This document shows, piece after piece, positions 14,501 to 29,943 of a stretch of DNA of 64,000 bases. The notes beneath the pieces were generated by a model that ran no database searches, had not been told where the DNA came from, and worked only from the letters and a program-made list of their open reading frames with translations. Source of the stretch: Antedon mediterranea (taxonomy: Eukaryota; Echinodermata; Crinoidea; Comatulida; Antedonidae); assembly GCF_964355755.1 (NCBI RefSeq), contig NC_092670.1:18785201-18849200 (forward strand), read 5' to 3'. The position numbers and the translations under genes are program-made. How positions within the stretch are numbered: position 1 is the stretch's first letter; every line of letters starts with the position of its first letter.

Positions 14501-17500
14501 TTCTTAGAATGTTAATGTATACTAACGTCAGAAATTAAGGAGAACTAGATCAGTTAAATTGAATTTGGTTCCAAGAAAAGTACTCACTGTAATAACGTCA
14601 TTTTTGCGGAAGCCCAGTTCATCATCGTCGTGACGTTCAAAATCAAGCAATGCTTTTGCTCTCCGTCTTCTTGTTCGTGAAACTGCTACAAATTGCTCGT
14701 GGTCTTTGTGATGGCTACCTAAACTGTAGTCTGGAAGGAGACTCTGTAAATAATAGAGCATGTTATTGTTATAACAGTATGGAATAGTTAGTGCAATTGA
14801 CTACAGAACAGCAAGTGTGTACATTGAACGGCCAGTTTTAAAGCTCTGTCTACACTATCAAACTAGTTGGACAAAAAAAGTGTGATGTGCCCAAATATTG
14901 TAGTAATATTGTTTTTTTGTCACATAAATTTTGATGGTGTAGATAGTCCTTATCCGAGACACCGGAAGTAAGTACATTTTTTTAAAAAGTAAATAATCAT
15001 ATACTGTAAAAATCATCGCCAGTTTCTTTGACTATAGAATTACAAGGGGTGTTAAATACCCTTAGAGCTACATCTTTTGAGCTCGTAAGCTCTGTCTACA
15101 CTATCAAACTTCATGTGACAAAAAATTTTGATGTGCCCATATACGGACATGACGATGTCATATCACTACCATATGTGGGCATATCACTTCCATATTTGGG
15201 CACATCACACTTTTTTGACAGAGCTTAAGCTGTATCCAAAACATTGGAATGGAGAAGAGTACGCATTTGTCAATACTATGGAATAACAACAACTGGATAT
15301 CAGCTAAAATACCATAGCACCCATGGACTGTGAAAAACACAAACTGGACTTACAACTTTTGAATTTTTGGGGTCAATTTGTTGAAAGTGTCTGCCCAATT
15401 GTAGAATAGCTTCTCTTAAGTCTGTTATCAATTCTGTCTGTCTGATATTCTTGGCCTTCAGATCTTCTGGTTTATCATCTTGACCTATATACAACATTGT
15501 ATATCAATACACTCAGTTATCAAGATTATTTTACTGAAGTTACTGCATTAAATGTTTAATATGCATATTCACTTTAATCTTCTCCGTTTTTACAGTATCT
15601 ATGCTATATTAAATTTAAATAATCACCTATGATGATGTATGACTAGTTGCAGTATAAACACAAAAAGGTATTCTGGATAAATAAAATAGCCTAAAAAGGT
15701 AAAATTATTGTGAAAGTACATGAATAAAAGAGACTTACCAAATAGAAGGCCTGTAAAGGATTTTCGCCTTTGAAGATGTCTTTTATTAAGATGCTAAAGA
15801 AACATAAAAGAATTGTTTGTAATTTAACTTTCAAACGTGTAACTTGTGAATCTACATTCTAAAACCCTAAAATGGAAGATATTGGACTGAACTTACTTGT
15901 TTGGGTAGGTTTCCAGTGTTTTCTGGGTTCACTATTGCACCTTGGTCCGCCATTAAGTAAGCTAAATGCTTGCGTCTATGAGTATCAACTACCACGTCTG
16001 TCAGGGAGGTAGATGTCTTCATTCCAACCTAAAAATGAAGAAAAATCACCTCATAGTTAATTTAACAGAGATAATACTGTTTATTATACAAGTAATAGAA
16101 AACAGTTTTTGTTCTGTCAATGTACATACAATATATAGTATAATGGCAGTAAAGTCAACTCTCCCAATAATGGATACCTTTGGGTTGACCTAATATGTCT
16201 GATTTTCTGGACAGTCTGGTATTCAGAATGTTTTTTTAATGTTAAAAATGAATTTGGGACCTTTGGTGCCTCAAGAAAAGTCTGGTTTTGGGAAAGTTTA
16301 CAGCTTTTAGAGAGTCCGGTATAAGGAGAGTCGACTATTAACATAAATTTAATTTAAGTTGTTTTGACTATAATAAAAACTATTTTACTACTCTGTACTA
16401 CACATAGCCCTCTGTTGCTTGTGCATTATTATATGTGTATTATCTACAGTTTTCAGAGCTGAAAGGCAAAGGAGGTTGTAGATTAAAGACTCACATGATT
16501 TCTATACACTAACCCAATATCAACAGATATAGGAAAGCAGAAAACCGATGACCACAGTGAATGATAGGGATGATCAACAGATAGAAGAGCTTGACAATAG
16601 AACCAATGGTAACATGATAGTATAAGACAACTATGGTGTACAGTAGTGATGTTGATGAGTGCATGTTAGGCTGTGCCTACACTATCAAACTAGTTTGACA
16701 AAAAAATTGTGATGTGCCTAAATATGGTAGTGATATGCCTAAATATGGTAGTGATATGACATCATGTCCATATTTGGGCACAACCAATTTTTTTGTCACA
16801 AAATTTGATAGTGTAGACTGAGCTTAAGAGTGATTTTAGATAGTTTATAGATGATCACTACTGACAGTAGTACTAACATAAAATACCGTACTATTTGTTT
16901 CATACATATCCAACTAATTACAGAATGGATAAACTACAGTATCTTTATAAACTAAGTCATTTGAGGCTTAGAGAGTGGAGTAGTTTGACAGTTGTGAGGT
17001 ACAACCCTGGCAATAGGTCAGCATTTAACCCAGGCATTAAATCAGCATTGAACCCTGGTACTTGGTCAGGATTGAACCCTGGCGCTAGGTTAAGATTGAA
17101 CCCTGGCACTAGGTCAGCATTGAACCCAGGCATTAAATCAGCATTGAATCCTGGTACTTGGACAGGATTGAACTCTGGCGCTAGGTCAGGACTGAACAGT
17201 GGCACTACGTCAGGACTGAACCGTGGCACTAGGTCAGGATTGAACCGTGGCACTAGGTCAGGACTGAACCGTGGCACTAGGTCAGGATTGAACCGTGGCA
17301 CTAGGTCAGGACTGAACCATGGCACTAGGTCAGGATTGAACCGTGGCACTAGGTCAGGATTGAACCGTGGCACTAGGTCAGGACTGAACCGTGGCACTAG
17401 GTCAGGACTGAACCGTGGCACTAGGTCAGGATTAAACCCTGGTACTAGGTCAGGACTGAACCCTGGTACTAGGTCAGGACTGAACCGTGGCACTAGGTCA

Positions 17501-20500
17501 GGACTAAACTGTGGCACTAGGTCAGGACTAAACCCTGGTACTAGGTCAGGATTTAACCATGGCACTAGGGTCAGGATTGAACCCTGGTACTAGGTCAGCA
17601 TTGAACCCTGGTACTAGGTCAGGATTGAACCCTGGTACTAGGTCAGGACTGAACCGTGGCACTAGGTCAGCATTGACCCTGGCACTAGGTCAGCATTGAC
17701 CCTGGTACTAGGTCAGGATTGAACCCTGGTACTGGGTCCGCATTGACCCTGGTACTAGGTCAGGATTGAACCCTGGTACTAGGTCAGGACTAAACCGTGG
17801 CACTAGATCACAATTTAACCCGGGATCTTGAGTATAAGTGAGGATTATGATATATAAAGTGTACGGCAATGCTAAAAGACTATCAGCATCCTCTGTCTAT
17901 AAGCATTTAGCAAACCACACCAGTTGTGGTTGAACACAGCATTCTGCAATGAACACTTGTAGAACAAACTTACGAAGAAAAGAAAACACTGATAATGATT
18001 ATATATACAATCCGTTTGCATGAACAACTGCTTACCAACCTCCACAACCTGTTAAAAGCACTCAACCAATAAATGATCTATCAATTACAATTGTTATAAT
18101 TTTTAACTTTGAACAACCTGGCTAGACTATGACATAGCTACATATGTGGGTTTTGTTTATTAAATGCCTAATACTTCTATATTGACATGATATCCCAGGT
18201 AAATAGAATGTAAGTAAGTCATTCTTTTTGTGACTCTCTTAAAATATCCTGATGGTAATAATATTTACTATCAATTTTAACAATATTTACCATAATCAAC
18301 TTGCGAACATCATCAATTTCTCCAGGAAGATCTGATAAAGCGTTAAATATTTGAGCGGAGTTTTCTAGTTCTAGTAATTCTTCTTCCTATATAAAAATAA
18401 AATGAAATAATAAATACAATAATCAGAATTACGTTTAATATATCAACTACATATTCCGTTCATGCACATCACAGAAAAGTGGTTTGAGGTACTAATTGGT
18501 GGCTAACTTGTGCCTAAAAAAAACAACGAGTTTACGATTCGCATTAATTGTGCATATATAGGGACTGCGAGATGTGTTTCTTCAATCCATTCCGCGACAT
18601 AGTTTGGTGGATACCAAGCCGCGGCAATGATCTAACTATGAACTAAAAATGAGTAGGTCCTAGGTAGTTGCAAATCGAATGATCCATAATATTCAATGGA
18701 TGGAATGTTTCTGTAAATTCTAGTGCCTATACTTACCGTCACCGGATACATCATTGTCTAATATCATCACATGAACAAAAATCACAATTAACTAAAATAT
18801 TATCCCAAAATATCTTCATAATTTTGTATAACATTCAGAATAAAATAAAATCAAAAACAGATATTTATTCTAAAAGAATATTATTACTCCAGTCTGCATA
18901 ATAGTAGTATAGTTTCCATTGAATAGATAGCTCCATATGGCTGGCAATATCCAGATATGCTGTTAAACACACAGGCTGTGCCTATGTAATTGTTCGTTGA
19001 TTAATAACTGATTCTATTTGTTAGGGATGATAACAATAGAAACAGATGTTCTGCTACTGAAGTCTCATAATATTATGCAAAAAATGGTTGATTCAACATT
19101 GAGAGGCTAATGGTTAAACCACAAAGGTACCAATTAAAACAATTCATTTAATCCAATATGTTCTAAATCATCTTGAAAATGAAACAAGTGTACAACAATA
19201 AACAGGTGTTTTTTGTTCTGTACAAGTGCTTTCTTCGTGTTTTATTACTACTTGTCTGTTCTTGAAAACAATAAGAATCTTTTTTTTTTCTATGGATATA
19301 ATTTCTATTCTGTTTTTTTTATTAAGGGGACACTTTCAGATGTAATGATCAGAAGGGAAAATACATAAATTAAACCGTAGTCAACTCGTATTCAGTCACC
19401 CCCCCCCCCCCCCCACACCCACCCCGTTATGGGAGGAAATTTGTTAGGTCTTAATGGTGTCCCCTTTTATAGGGATTCCACTTTTACTAAACAAACTGTA
19501 TGTTTTTTTTAAGTAACAAACTTGCCTTCATTTTAAGCATTCCCAATGCAACTTGGAAGAGGATAACAGAGCCCTCGCTGAAAAACATGTCCCAGATACT
19601 GAGCAAGACTTTGATGTGAACCACACTAGCAAACGCCGTTAAAAACCAATGTAATGTTATTAACGACAATTCTGAAAATAAGAAGAAATACCTAAATTAA
19701 AAGGATGGAGTACAGAATAATGTTAAATTATATATAGAAGTTAACAAACACATCCCATGCACATGACACATGTAACCCAGTGGTGTAAAGCAGAGGTCTT
19801 GGGTGTTTTTAGCATTTTTGACATATTTGAATGCCTGTTTTTTCCTCTGGACACGGCCCCTGAGTTTAGCCAGTGAGTGCTCATAGTTGTTACGCCACTG
19901 ATGTAACCATTAAACTTACGAGGTAGGTAAAGTCTTGTGGGGTGTACATAAAAACACATTTATTACCTCCACTAAGGAAGATATCAAACTTATTCATATA
20001 TATTCATTACCAAGCAAGTACAAATTACATTATGAATATAAATTCAAGAATACATTTACGAACCAATGTCATGATTCTGCAGTTGTTTATCAAGCTGTGG
20101 CAAGTAACTAACTAGCAATTGTCGAAGCACTCGTTGATCAGCCTGTAAAAAATAATACATTAAGCTCTTTCTACACAAGTTTGACAAAAAAAGTGATGTG
20201 CCCAAATATGGTAGCAATATGCCAAAATAAGGTAGTGATATGCCTAATTAAGGTAGTGATATGCCTAAATATGGTAGTGCTATGACATCATCAGGTCCAT
20301 ATATGGGCACATCACATTTTTTTGTAGACAGAGCCTAAAGTCTAAATCAGTATAGAACTCAAGTATACAATTGGATATGTACAAGAGCACACACAACATC
20401 AACCTCAAGGGCCACATCAGCTTATCCTCAAGTTATCTGGACTCTAGTTGAGTAGTATGATGCTGGTATAATTTGAAACCAAGGCACTGAGAATGAATTG

Positions 20501-23500
20501 CAAGTACTAGCAATTCTTTATTTTCATATTAGGTTACCTGGACATTTATAATGTACTCTAGTTGAGTATCACAATGCTGGTATTTTGTTTACATTTATAT
20601 ATATTTTTAAACATTTAGGCAAATTGCCAAGGATAACCTTTCCTGCCCACAAGACAAACATTATAGTTTATACACAAGATATTGTACATAAAGTTTTAAG
20701 CTCTGTCTACACTATAAAATTAGTTTCGACAAAAAAGTGTGATGTGCCCAAATATGGTAGTGATATGTCCAAATATGGTAGTGATATGACATCATTATGT
20801 CCATATATGGGCAAATCACATCACATTGTTTGTCACATAGTTTGATAGTGTAGACAGTACAGATCTACTTTAAGTATTTAGGAGTGGAGTTAATAACAAG
20901 GATGCGATAATTGAAACCCAGTGGGACTGCATGGCAAACACCACACCAGTATTTAATTTTATATTAGGTTACCTGGACTCCTAGTAATGTGGTTGAGTAG
21001 TATGATGCTGGTACCAGGTCCTCAATTATTGCACACATCATCCAGAATGCATCCTCTTCTTCAAGGAATAATAGTAGTGAAGCTGCCATCTACAAAATTT
21101 AAAAAAAATGTTACTATGCTTTTTTAATACAGTAGAACACTACCTTTGGGACACCCCTTTTAAGGTTACACATTCCCATAAAATAATAATAATACTAATA
21201 ATAATAATAGTTCATTCTTATATAGCGCATATAGGCAAGCTCTCAATGCGATGAACATTATTACCCCAGGCAATTTTTTGGATCAAACACGTATGGAAAC
21301 ATACTCCCATAAATGCAGCTAGTAATCAGTGGAAAGCTTTGTCTTGATCTAACCGGGTTCCCATACTCCCATAAAATGAACAAGAGGCAATATTTAAACA
21401 CTATGACCAACCAACTGCTTAATATGTAATAATTTCACTTCAGAGCAAAAATTCAGTAAAATAATTTTATTTTTTTGTTCCTTTCAGTGAAACATAAACA
21501 TAAAAAGGGAGCACTAAGGAGAGACAGGAGCTGTCAAAGACAACTGTCGCCAATGGGCGTGTCTCATCAACTTAACATGGTTCATAAGAAATCTTAGTTT
21601 CCATAAAATAAAATGGCCAATGTGAATGACAGTTACCACGCCAGTGCCTTGACAATAGCCTATATCTGGATACAGCCACGCTAGCGCCCTCAAGATACGT
21701 CTAAGTCGTGGAACACCGGTCGCATTCTTTGAACAAAAACATGCATTGCTTGGCATTGTACGTAATAAATCCTGAAAGAACAATTTAATTATAAACTTGT
21801 ATTTCAATTTGTTTAAATTGTACTATTTTTAAAAACAAAACTAAAACATTTTTTATATTTCATGGAGTGAATCCTTATTTAGTAAAAACAGTTAAGTTAA
21901 AGTTTAGTAAAGGTTTAAAGCTGTGTCTACACTATCAAACTAGTTTGACAAATATGGTAATGTTATGATGTCATCGTGTCCATTATTATGAACACATCAC
22001 ATTTTTGTGTCACATAAAATTTGATAGTGTAAACAGAGCTTTAGGATAAGACAGTATTTTATAATTAAATTTAACTGAGCTTTTAGGTAGCATAATTCTC
22101 TTGTTTATTAGTACAATACTATTTTTTCCGAAATGAAAGATTGATAATAAAAAAAACAACAATTTGTTGTATTTTAGTTTCATTTTACATTTGTCTCATT
22201 GCATACCATTTATGCTAAATGATATACTGTAACTTGTATCCTTGTACAAGACAGGAAAGGGTAGGGCCTAGCAGTCAAGAGGACGTGCTTTATCTCCTAT
22301 ACAATATTACACCTAAGGCTTTATAGACTCTTATCTGCGTTATCATCTGTAGTCCGGTAGTTTTATCTTGGTAATCAGGCCGATACCGTTTTATTGACTC
22401 AGTGTAAATATTTGTCTTTTTGAATGACGAAAACAATAAATGAAAATTGGGGTGTTCAAATGTTGAGGTCAAATTATATATCACAGTAAATACTATAGAA
22501 AAGGATGTGGGTAGGGGATTTAAATATTTTGCTATTTCTGTCTTTAGTTATCTTATTGTCTTTGTAATATTAAAGATAATACTGTACATTAAAAAGATAT
22601 GGTGTGACTTAAGCTATGTCTACACTATCAAACTTTATTTGACTAAAAATGTGACGTGCCCATATACGGACATGATGATGTCATATTACTACCATATTAA
22701 AGCATATCACTACCATATTTGGGCACATCACACCTTTTTTGTCAAACTAGTTTGATAGTGTAGACAGAGTTTTAGGCTGACTTACCTTTTCAATTTGTTT
22801 TGCTGTTAGCGTGTGATCATTCTGACTTGCTTTAATAACTTCCTATGAGAGAAATAAAGGAAACATTTAAACAAATTGATAGATTGAGATGGGAATCAAA
22901 TTACAATTTGGGACAGCTTAAGTACAGCATTGATAGTAATATCCAATTTGGGAAAAATGTGATCTATAAATTTAGTATTATTCATATCTGAGTAGAATCT
23001 TTTTCATGGTTTAATTGAATTAGAATTTTAAAGAGCGCCCTCTCAGGCACTGTAATGCATCTTATGTTTAATAGATATTTTGATACATTGTATCAAAATA
23101 TCTTATGAATATGAATTATACACTTATACATACTTACACAATATATCTACAGTAAATAAAATGAAATGGGTTGAGAGGGATAAGTAGGAAAATGTACTGT
23201 TTCATTTGCAATAATATATATATAATTACTGCAACATTTTATTCTATTACTTTTTTTACTTTGTTTGTTTTGTGTATTGGATGCCTTTTATTAAAGGATG
23301 CCCATTTGGACTATAAGTGTATAAATTATTACTACTAATAAACTATATTTAAATAAATTGATCTTGCCTTGTATGTAGTTTCACTTTCTTTCTTTTTTAG
23401 TAAAGCCCCTGAAAATCTCATCCATAGTTGAGGTCGCATGCTATGAGGAATGCCAGACTTGATCATTCCACGCAGTTTGTCAGTTAATGGAAGCTTTTGA

Positions 23501-26500
23501 TCAACCTAAAATAAAGACAAAATTAAATGTTTCATCAAAGTTTCCATCTCCTGAGAGTAATGTGGGAGTCTGAATTGATTGGCAGGTTGTTCACTTAAGC
23601 CTGTTTTCCTGTTGACGTTATTCGACGCTATCGTTAACAAAAATCGGCGATCTTCTACGTAAACATTGACATTTTAACAATTTACAGGAAAATGTACTTT
23701 TTTAACTAACGACGACGATACAAAATGTCGGCAATTTACAGGAAAAGGTGTAATAATCGACGCTACAAGTCGCGATCGTTGACAATCGTTGAATCCAGTT
23801 CAACTCTAGCGATATCGCAACGCTAAAACGTAAGAACTGACCAATCATCAGGCCGATACAGCACATGACGTCCCATAATTGATGGCAAATTCTGATGACT
23901 ACATTTATTTTTGTTGCATTGCGCAGTCAAAGCTAGGCCTAGCCTTACCAAAGTGGCTATAAAATGATGTTCCCGAAAGTAGGCGTGGGGATATTAGGTA
24001 GGTCAAAGTCTTCAGCCTAGTCCAAAATACTATTTGTATTGTATACATCTTAATGTTCGAAAATACACATAATGAAACCATGTAATTGTAATTAGTTGCC
24101 TAAAATTGAAAGCTCTTACATTACATTGAGCAAGAAACTAAAGATCAGAATATAATTTTGTAAAAGTTAATGAGGTTCAAAGACATACCTGATCCCACGT
24201 AAAATCTCCAACTTCTGTATTATGTGAAAACTCAAAATATGCAACCCACTTTAAACGATATTGCGGTTCCTCTATAAATGGTTCGCTTAGAAGTTTGCTA
24301 GAATTTGGTTCAGCGCCATCTGGAAATAAAATTAAAACAAATTTATTAAAAAAGGAATAAAGAAACTAAGGAATTTATTAAGAGATTATATCAATTAAAA
24401 AAACAATCAGTTAAAAGTAAAAAAAATGTACTGTACCTTCTTCTTCCACCCGATACCCAAACTCATCATAGCGGTATTCCGATGGTCCTCTCGAATCTTC
24501 CGTCTAAGGAACAAAAAAACGTACCGTATTTCAATGTTGGACATACTTTGTGTAACTGTATATATTTTTAGCACACAGTATACAACAGTAAATAACTGGC
24601 AATTACATGGCATGAAGTGGAATCAACGTCACTTTCTGTATATAAAAAAATACAGTATGTAGCATTTTAACTAATTCTATATTTCTAGCATACCTGTGCT
24701 AACTGGGCAAGAATATCCTGGGGCCACATTGATGGTATAAGAGCGGAGAATGGTCCACCAGGCGAGGGCGACAAACCACCTGTTGAAGAACGTCTTGTTT
24801 TACCCATCTTTCTGTCTAAGTCTTCTTCATCTTCAGATAATGTTTCAGCTGAAATTAGATAAAAACAAACAAATGGTCATTATATTGTTGTAGATTGTTA
24901 ATCTTAGATCGTTAATTTGAATCCGTCAACTAACCTATTTCCCACTAGACAAATTTTATTTGTGAGAATTGAAAGCTTATGCTTATGTGTAGTAATATTT
25001 AAATTTTTCTTTGTCTAATACCCTTTTCACATCTGAATAAATTGTTACAACTTGTAAAAAGTTGTAACCAGCTTTGCATAGTGTGAAGACAATTTTGAGG
25101 AAAATCTCCTGAGATTTCACAGGGGGCCCTTGTGAAATCTCGGAAGAAAAACACACCAAGAGGCCTGTGTTTTTGTTTCTTACTGCGTGCAAATGTATTG
25201 CCCTGGTATTAACTGACCAATCATTATAATAATTTCACTTTAGAGAAATTAGTAGTTCGAACAGCGGTTTATACAGATAAGCTACAGTAGGCACGAAATA
25301 GACTATTTTTAATTAATTTTTTTAACTATTTTTGTGAAGTTAAACAATTTGCGCAACCAATCAGAGGAAATGATTGTAATCGAAAGGTAAATTGAAGCTA
25401 AATTCACTCTTGTACCAGAAAAATGTTTTGCGTGTGTGATGTTTGACTCATGCAAATTAATTCGCCTAGTGGAAAACAGGCTTACAGTAAGACACCTACA
25501 GTATCTATGTTCATGAAATGGTATCTAATTGAGTATTAAATGAGATTCAAATTATGGTTAAGCAGCTGTGAACACATATTTATGCATGAATTTTTTTATA
25601 AAAAATATCACAAGATGGTAATGTTGATATCTTATCAATTGATATTAATGTAATCATTATAAAAATGAATGTAGTATAATTATTATGTTTATTATTATAT
25701 TAAATATGGCTGGCAGATCATTATGTAATTCACATCAAACTGTGTAAACATGACTTAACTTTGAATAAAAAACATGAAAAAAACATTATCATATTCTGAA
25801 ATAATATTATTTAGTTTGTCAAATACCTTACATCTAAACAAATAAACAATAAAGAATAAGATACTTTTAACCAGTTCACTGCATCCATTAAGAATACTTT
25901 ACAGATATTGATAACCATTCAACTGTATACCTTTTAAATATCAAATCACAGTGATTTAAATGCCACGTATTCTATAGTTAGTAGTATTGTTATAGTACAG
26001 TATTGTGTAGTGAAGGTCTACTTTGTCCTTAACAATTTCAATTCTTTGTAAAAAAATCAATTATATTTTGGAGGAACTGTATAACACGCTCAATAAAAAA
26101 ATGTTATGACAAGAATATTTAATTTCATAAAATTATCAAATGCGATATCGTACTAAGTAATAAAATATACCGTATACAGTACATGACTGAGTATAGGTCA
26201 TGAGAGCCTGGGTATGGAATATATGGAACTCGGAGTGGTATTATACTTGGATGATTGCATTACCAAACTCAAATTTAGCCTAAATTAGGGGGTGGGTGTT
26301 ATACTTCAGCATGGGATGGTCAAAAGGTGGGTGCTTACAGTAACGTTGGTGACTTATTAGTTATTGGGGCTACCTTTTTTTTAACCAGGTCAATCTAAGT
26401 CATGCCTTTTTAAAATTGTATTTCCAAAAACACAATCAATAGGCCAGCTGGCTAAAATACAAAAACAGGTTCTCAAGATTTATTTATTGGGGCTACTAAT

Positions 26501-29500
26501 AAAGGTAAAGTGGTACCAAGCAAAGTGCATTTATCATTTATCATATTTTCAGGAGTGTTTTTAAGGGTTTATTCGAGGGAGTCATATTCAAATTTATTCA
26601 AATAAATCTATTGCGTACAGCATTCTGGTAAACAGTATTTCACCATGTATATTAAGGATGATGCTAAACACATCTATTCTCTTGACAAATTTAACATCTT
26701 TTAAATTACCAAATATTGTAATTCAATAAATACTATAAAAACTATTGGTTTCATTAATCAATATTTATGCTCTCTCTTCTTTCTTTTAAAAATAATAACA
26801 AAAATTATGAAAGCAGATATAATTAAAATACCATTGCCATGGAGATTGAAAGGTCACCATTTTCATAGTACCAAATTATCCGTAGGTGTCAATGAATTAA
26901 ATTAAAATCATACATTTTTTTTCTTATAGTGATACATATACTGTTGACAATGGTAGAAATGATTTGTTCTTTGAGTCATTTAAATTTTGTTTAAATTGTG
27001 AAATTTATTTAAGGAAAATATATAATTAACCAATCTATTAAAATGTCTATTTTAATAATACCGGTAACTGTAATTAGCCAATCACAGAAAATCTAACTTT
27101 AACAAACATTCAGAATGTTAGTTATTGTTAGATTCTTATACACTACTGTACATGTTCCAATTGTATCCAGCAATACAGTACAGTTCATCTGCAGTACACC
27201 ATATGGATGAAAATTATGCATTATATAATTATTAACTATCTTCTCCATTAACAATTTCAAATTTTATTTGTTTATGGAATTCTTTGTTTTTTTAATTTAA
27301 AATACACACAAAAGCTGGAAACTCAACCCTCTTAAACTCTTTTGATACTAAAACTATACAGTAGTATTATTAATTTTACAGGCTCAACATTATCGAAGAT
27401 ATTACTTTATGATTACCATTTACTACCAACAGCATGCACTGAATTAAGTAATGTTCTTACCCTGCCTTAGCCGGCTAAAACCCATGTTCCACCAAAAATC
27501 GGGGTAGAAATACGAAGCTAAAGCGGCCTTTCCTAATCGGTGCATTTAGCCTTGATATTTAAACACGCAAACGAATGTTTTCAACAGATAATTGCAACAT
27601 CTTATTCCGGAATTTTTGCTGACAATTTAAGATAGAGGTCATGGCATAGGTCATTTAATTTAAATATTTATGTCTGCTTTTATATAATAATGTACACGTG
27701 ACAATAGTCTACATTAAAAAAAAAAAACCTCTATCATACAGCGTACTTGGAATACGGTACTGCACAGTGCACAGTTTAGCAATTTTATTCTAAATAAAAG
27801 AATTGAGTATTACTTTATATTACAGTAGGCCTACAGTAGTAGAATATTAAAAGATTATTATAAAAATATCTATTCACACAGGTGTAATGAAGTTACATCT
27901 TGGAAACAATCTTTACAGTTAATACAACCACAAACAATAATATTGTGTGAAAAGGTCCTTATTAAATTATTTATCACAAGTGATGTATTAATAATTTTTC
28001 TGTTTGTCACACTGAATTGAAGTAAATATTAAAGAATTTCAATCATTTCAAATCTCACAAAGCTCTATTTCTTGAAAACCAATAATTTGATATGATCACA
28101 TTTTCTGCTTCAGTCTTCACATTGTCAAGGAAGCAAACAAAATATCCTGCAAATATTCTTGATTACCACCTTTCATTTCAAATTCTTTTAACGACCTGCG
28201 GAACTGTATACAAATCAGGAATGAGAGGATAACAAGCTTACGTCATCATGGTTACATTCAACAACGCATGAATACTGTTAATCAATTCTAAAAACAACAC
28301 AAGAGCTTTATGGACTCTATGAACATTTTGTTAATGTCAATAAAAAGGGAAAGCATTACAATTTAGAATAATAAATGATTGAAATACAATATGTATTAAT
28401 GGTTTTATAGTTATGGTTTTATTATTAGCATTAAAATGAAAATAAATAATCTACAGTTAGTAATAAGCAGGTAACATTCTTTATAATCATTTCATTAAAA
28501 ACTCTACATCTATTATTTAAAACTACAGTAATTAATGAACAAACGTAATTAGGCCAAGAAATCATACCGGAAAAAAAAACCAAACCAATAAATTGCTGGT
28601 AATGGTAATGATGACCATATGTTACAAAATAAAAGTAATTATGATAATAAATAAAAGTCAGCTTTAGCTAAGTGTATTTGGAACAAATTATCAATTGAGT
28701 TAAAAAGAAATTATCGTACATGCAGGCCAGGAATGTACACACACGACGTATATCAAATTTGTATAGAAAGATAGCAAGCACATCAAACATACTGTAGCCC
28801 ACTGATAATAGTCTCCAAGCAATAATGATATGCACACAATCATTATCCTCCTACACGTGTGCGTCACACAGAATTGATGACATCATAAAGGTTACCAATA
28901 ATGCTGCTGCTATTTTAACAGCTTCAATGATTAAATGAACAAGATGTGCGCATAAAAACATTATTTATGAACTGTAAGATTATTTTCATTAAATTTTAAT
29001 TTAAATTTTAATTTAACTAAAGCCTTTTCTTGATAATCTTAAAATATGTTTTAATTGACTCTGTATCTAATTACCCTGGTGTGATGTCATTACAGGATTG
29101 TCGTTGTCATGGTTCACTGATTTTATGTTGAAAATACTGTACTCATAATGTGTTGAGCGTGCCATTTCTATCAATATTGCATACAGTAGTTTGTATATTG
29201 CAGAATTCATGAAGTGGCATAAAATTATTTAATATTATTGTTAAAGTTATTTTATTAATCCAAAGGCAAATTACTGAAAAAATGACAATGCTGTGGGTAT
29301 CAGTGGCTGGATCTCAATGGAGATACAAAATAAAAGCGAAAAGCTAAATCAAAACGAGAAGTAAAACAACCAGAAAAGTTAGCAGAGCTTTCGGGCAGCA
29401 CTAGCCCTTCATCAGTGCAAGTTATTTTATTATATATTCTAATGGTTACTAACTACTATACTTTAATAGACTCTGAAAGATCTTACTTGGTAAAAATATA

Positions 29501-29912
29501 TTTTAGTTATGTTATATAATGTTAATTATTTAATTGATAGCACACATGGAACACTGTGGAGGATGTACTTAGTGTGTGGGTGATGGCAGAGGTTTATTAG
29601 GATTCATAGGGTGGGGTCAATTAGTTAAATTTGTAACATCTCTTATCATCTTATATTGTATCTGTGATTCATGGAGATGCTTGCAATGTTATTACTAATA
29701 ATTATCAGTAATTTCCTTATTTATAAATATTACAAAAATGTTTATATTAAAATTTTATCATTAAGTTAAAGAAATATATGAATTTGAGCAAAATATGAAT
29801 GATTAAGTTTGTTGTATATCTATGAATTTCATTAATAATAATATTATCCATTCATCCATACTAATGTATCCTATAGTATAAGTATACCTCCTAGTATCGT
29901 GACTATACAACA

Positions 29913-29943
<31 letters not shown>

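Noticed and set aside
16895-17593. Plus-strand 232-codon ORF as a repeat protein gene
   Set aside because: The frame is a consequence of a 24-bp stop-free satellite unit; the opposite strand is equally open and later units break the frame.
7390-17835. CRISPR-like arrays
   Set aside because: The tandem repeats are contiguous minisatellites without spacers, and this is a eukaryotic nuclear sequence.
23595-23870. CpG-rich segment as an internal SGSM3 promoter
   Set aside because: Repeated TTTACAGGAAAA words and inverse CGACG arms fit a transposon better, and no start exon in phase was found next to it.
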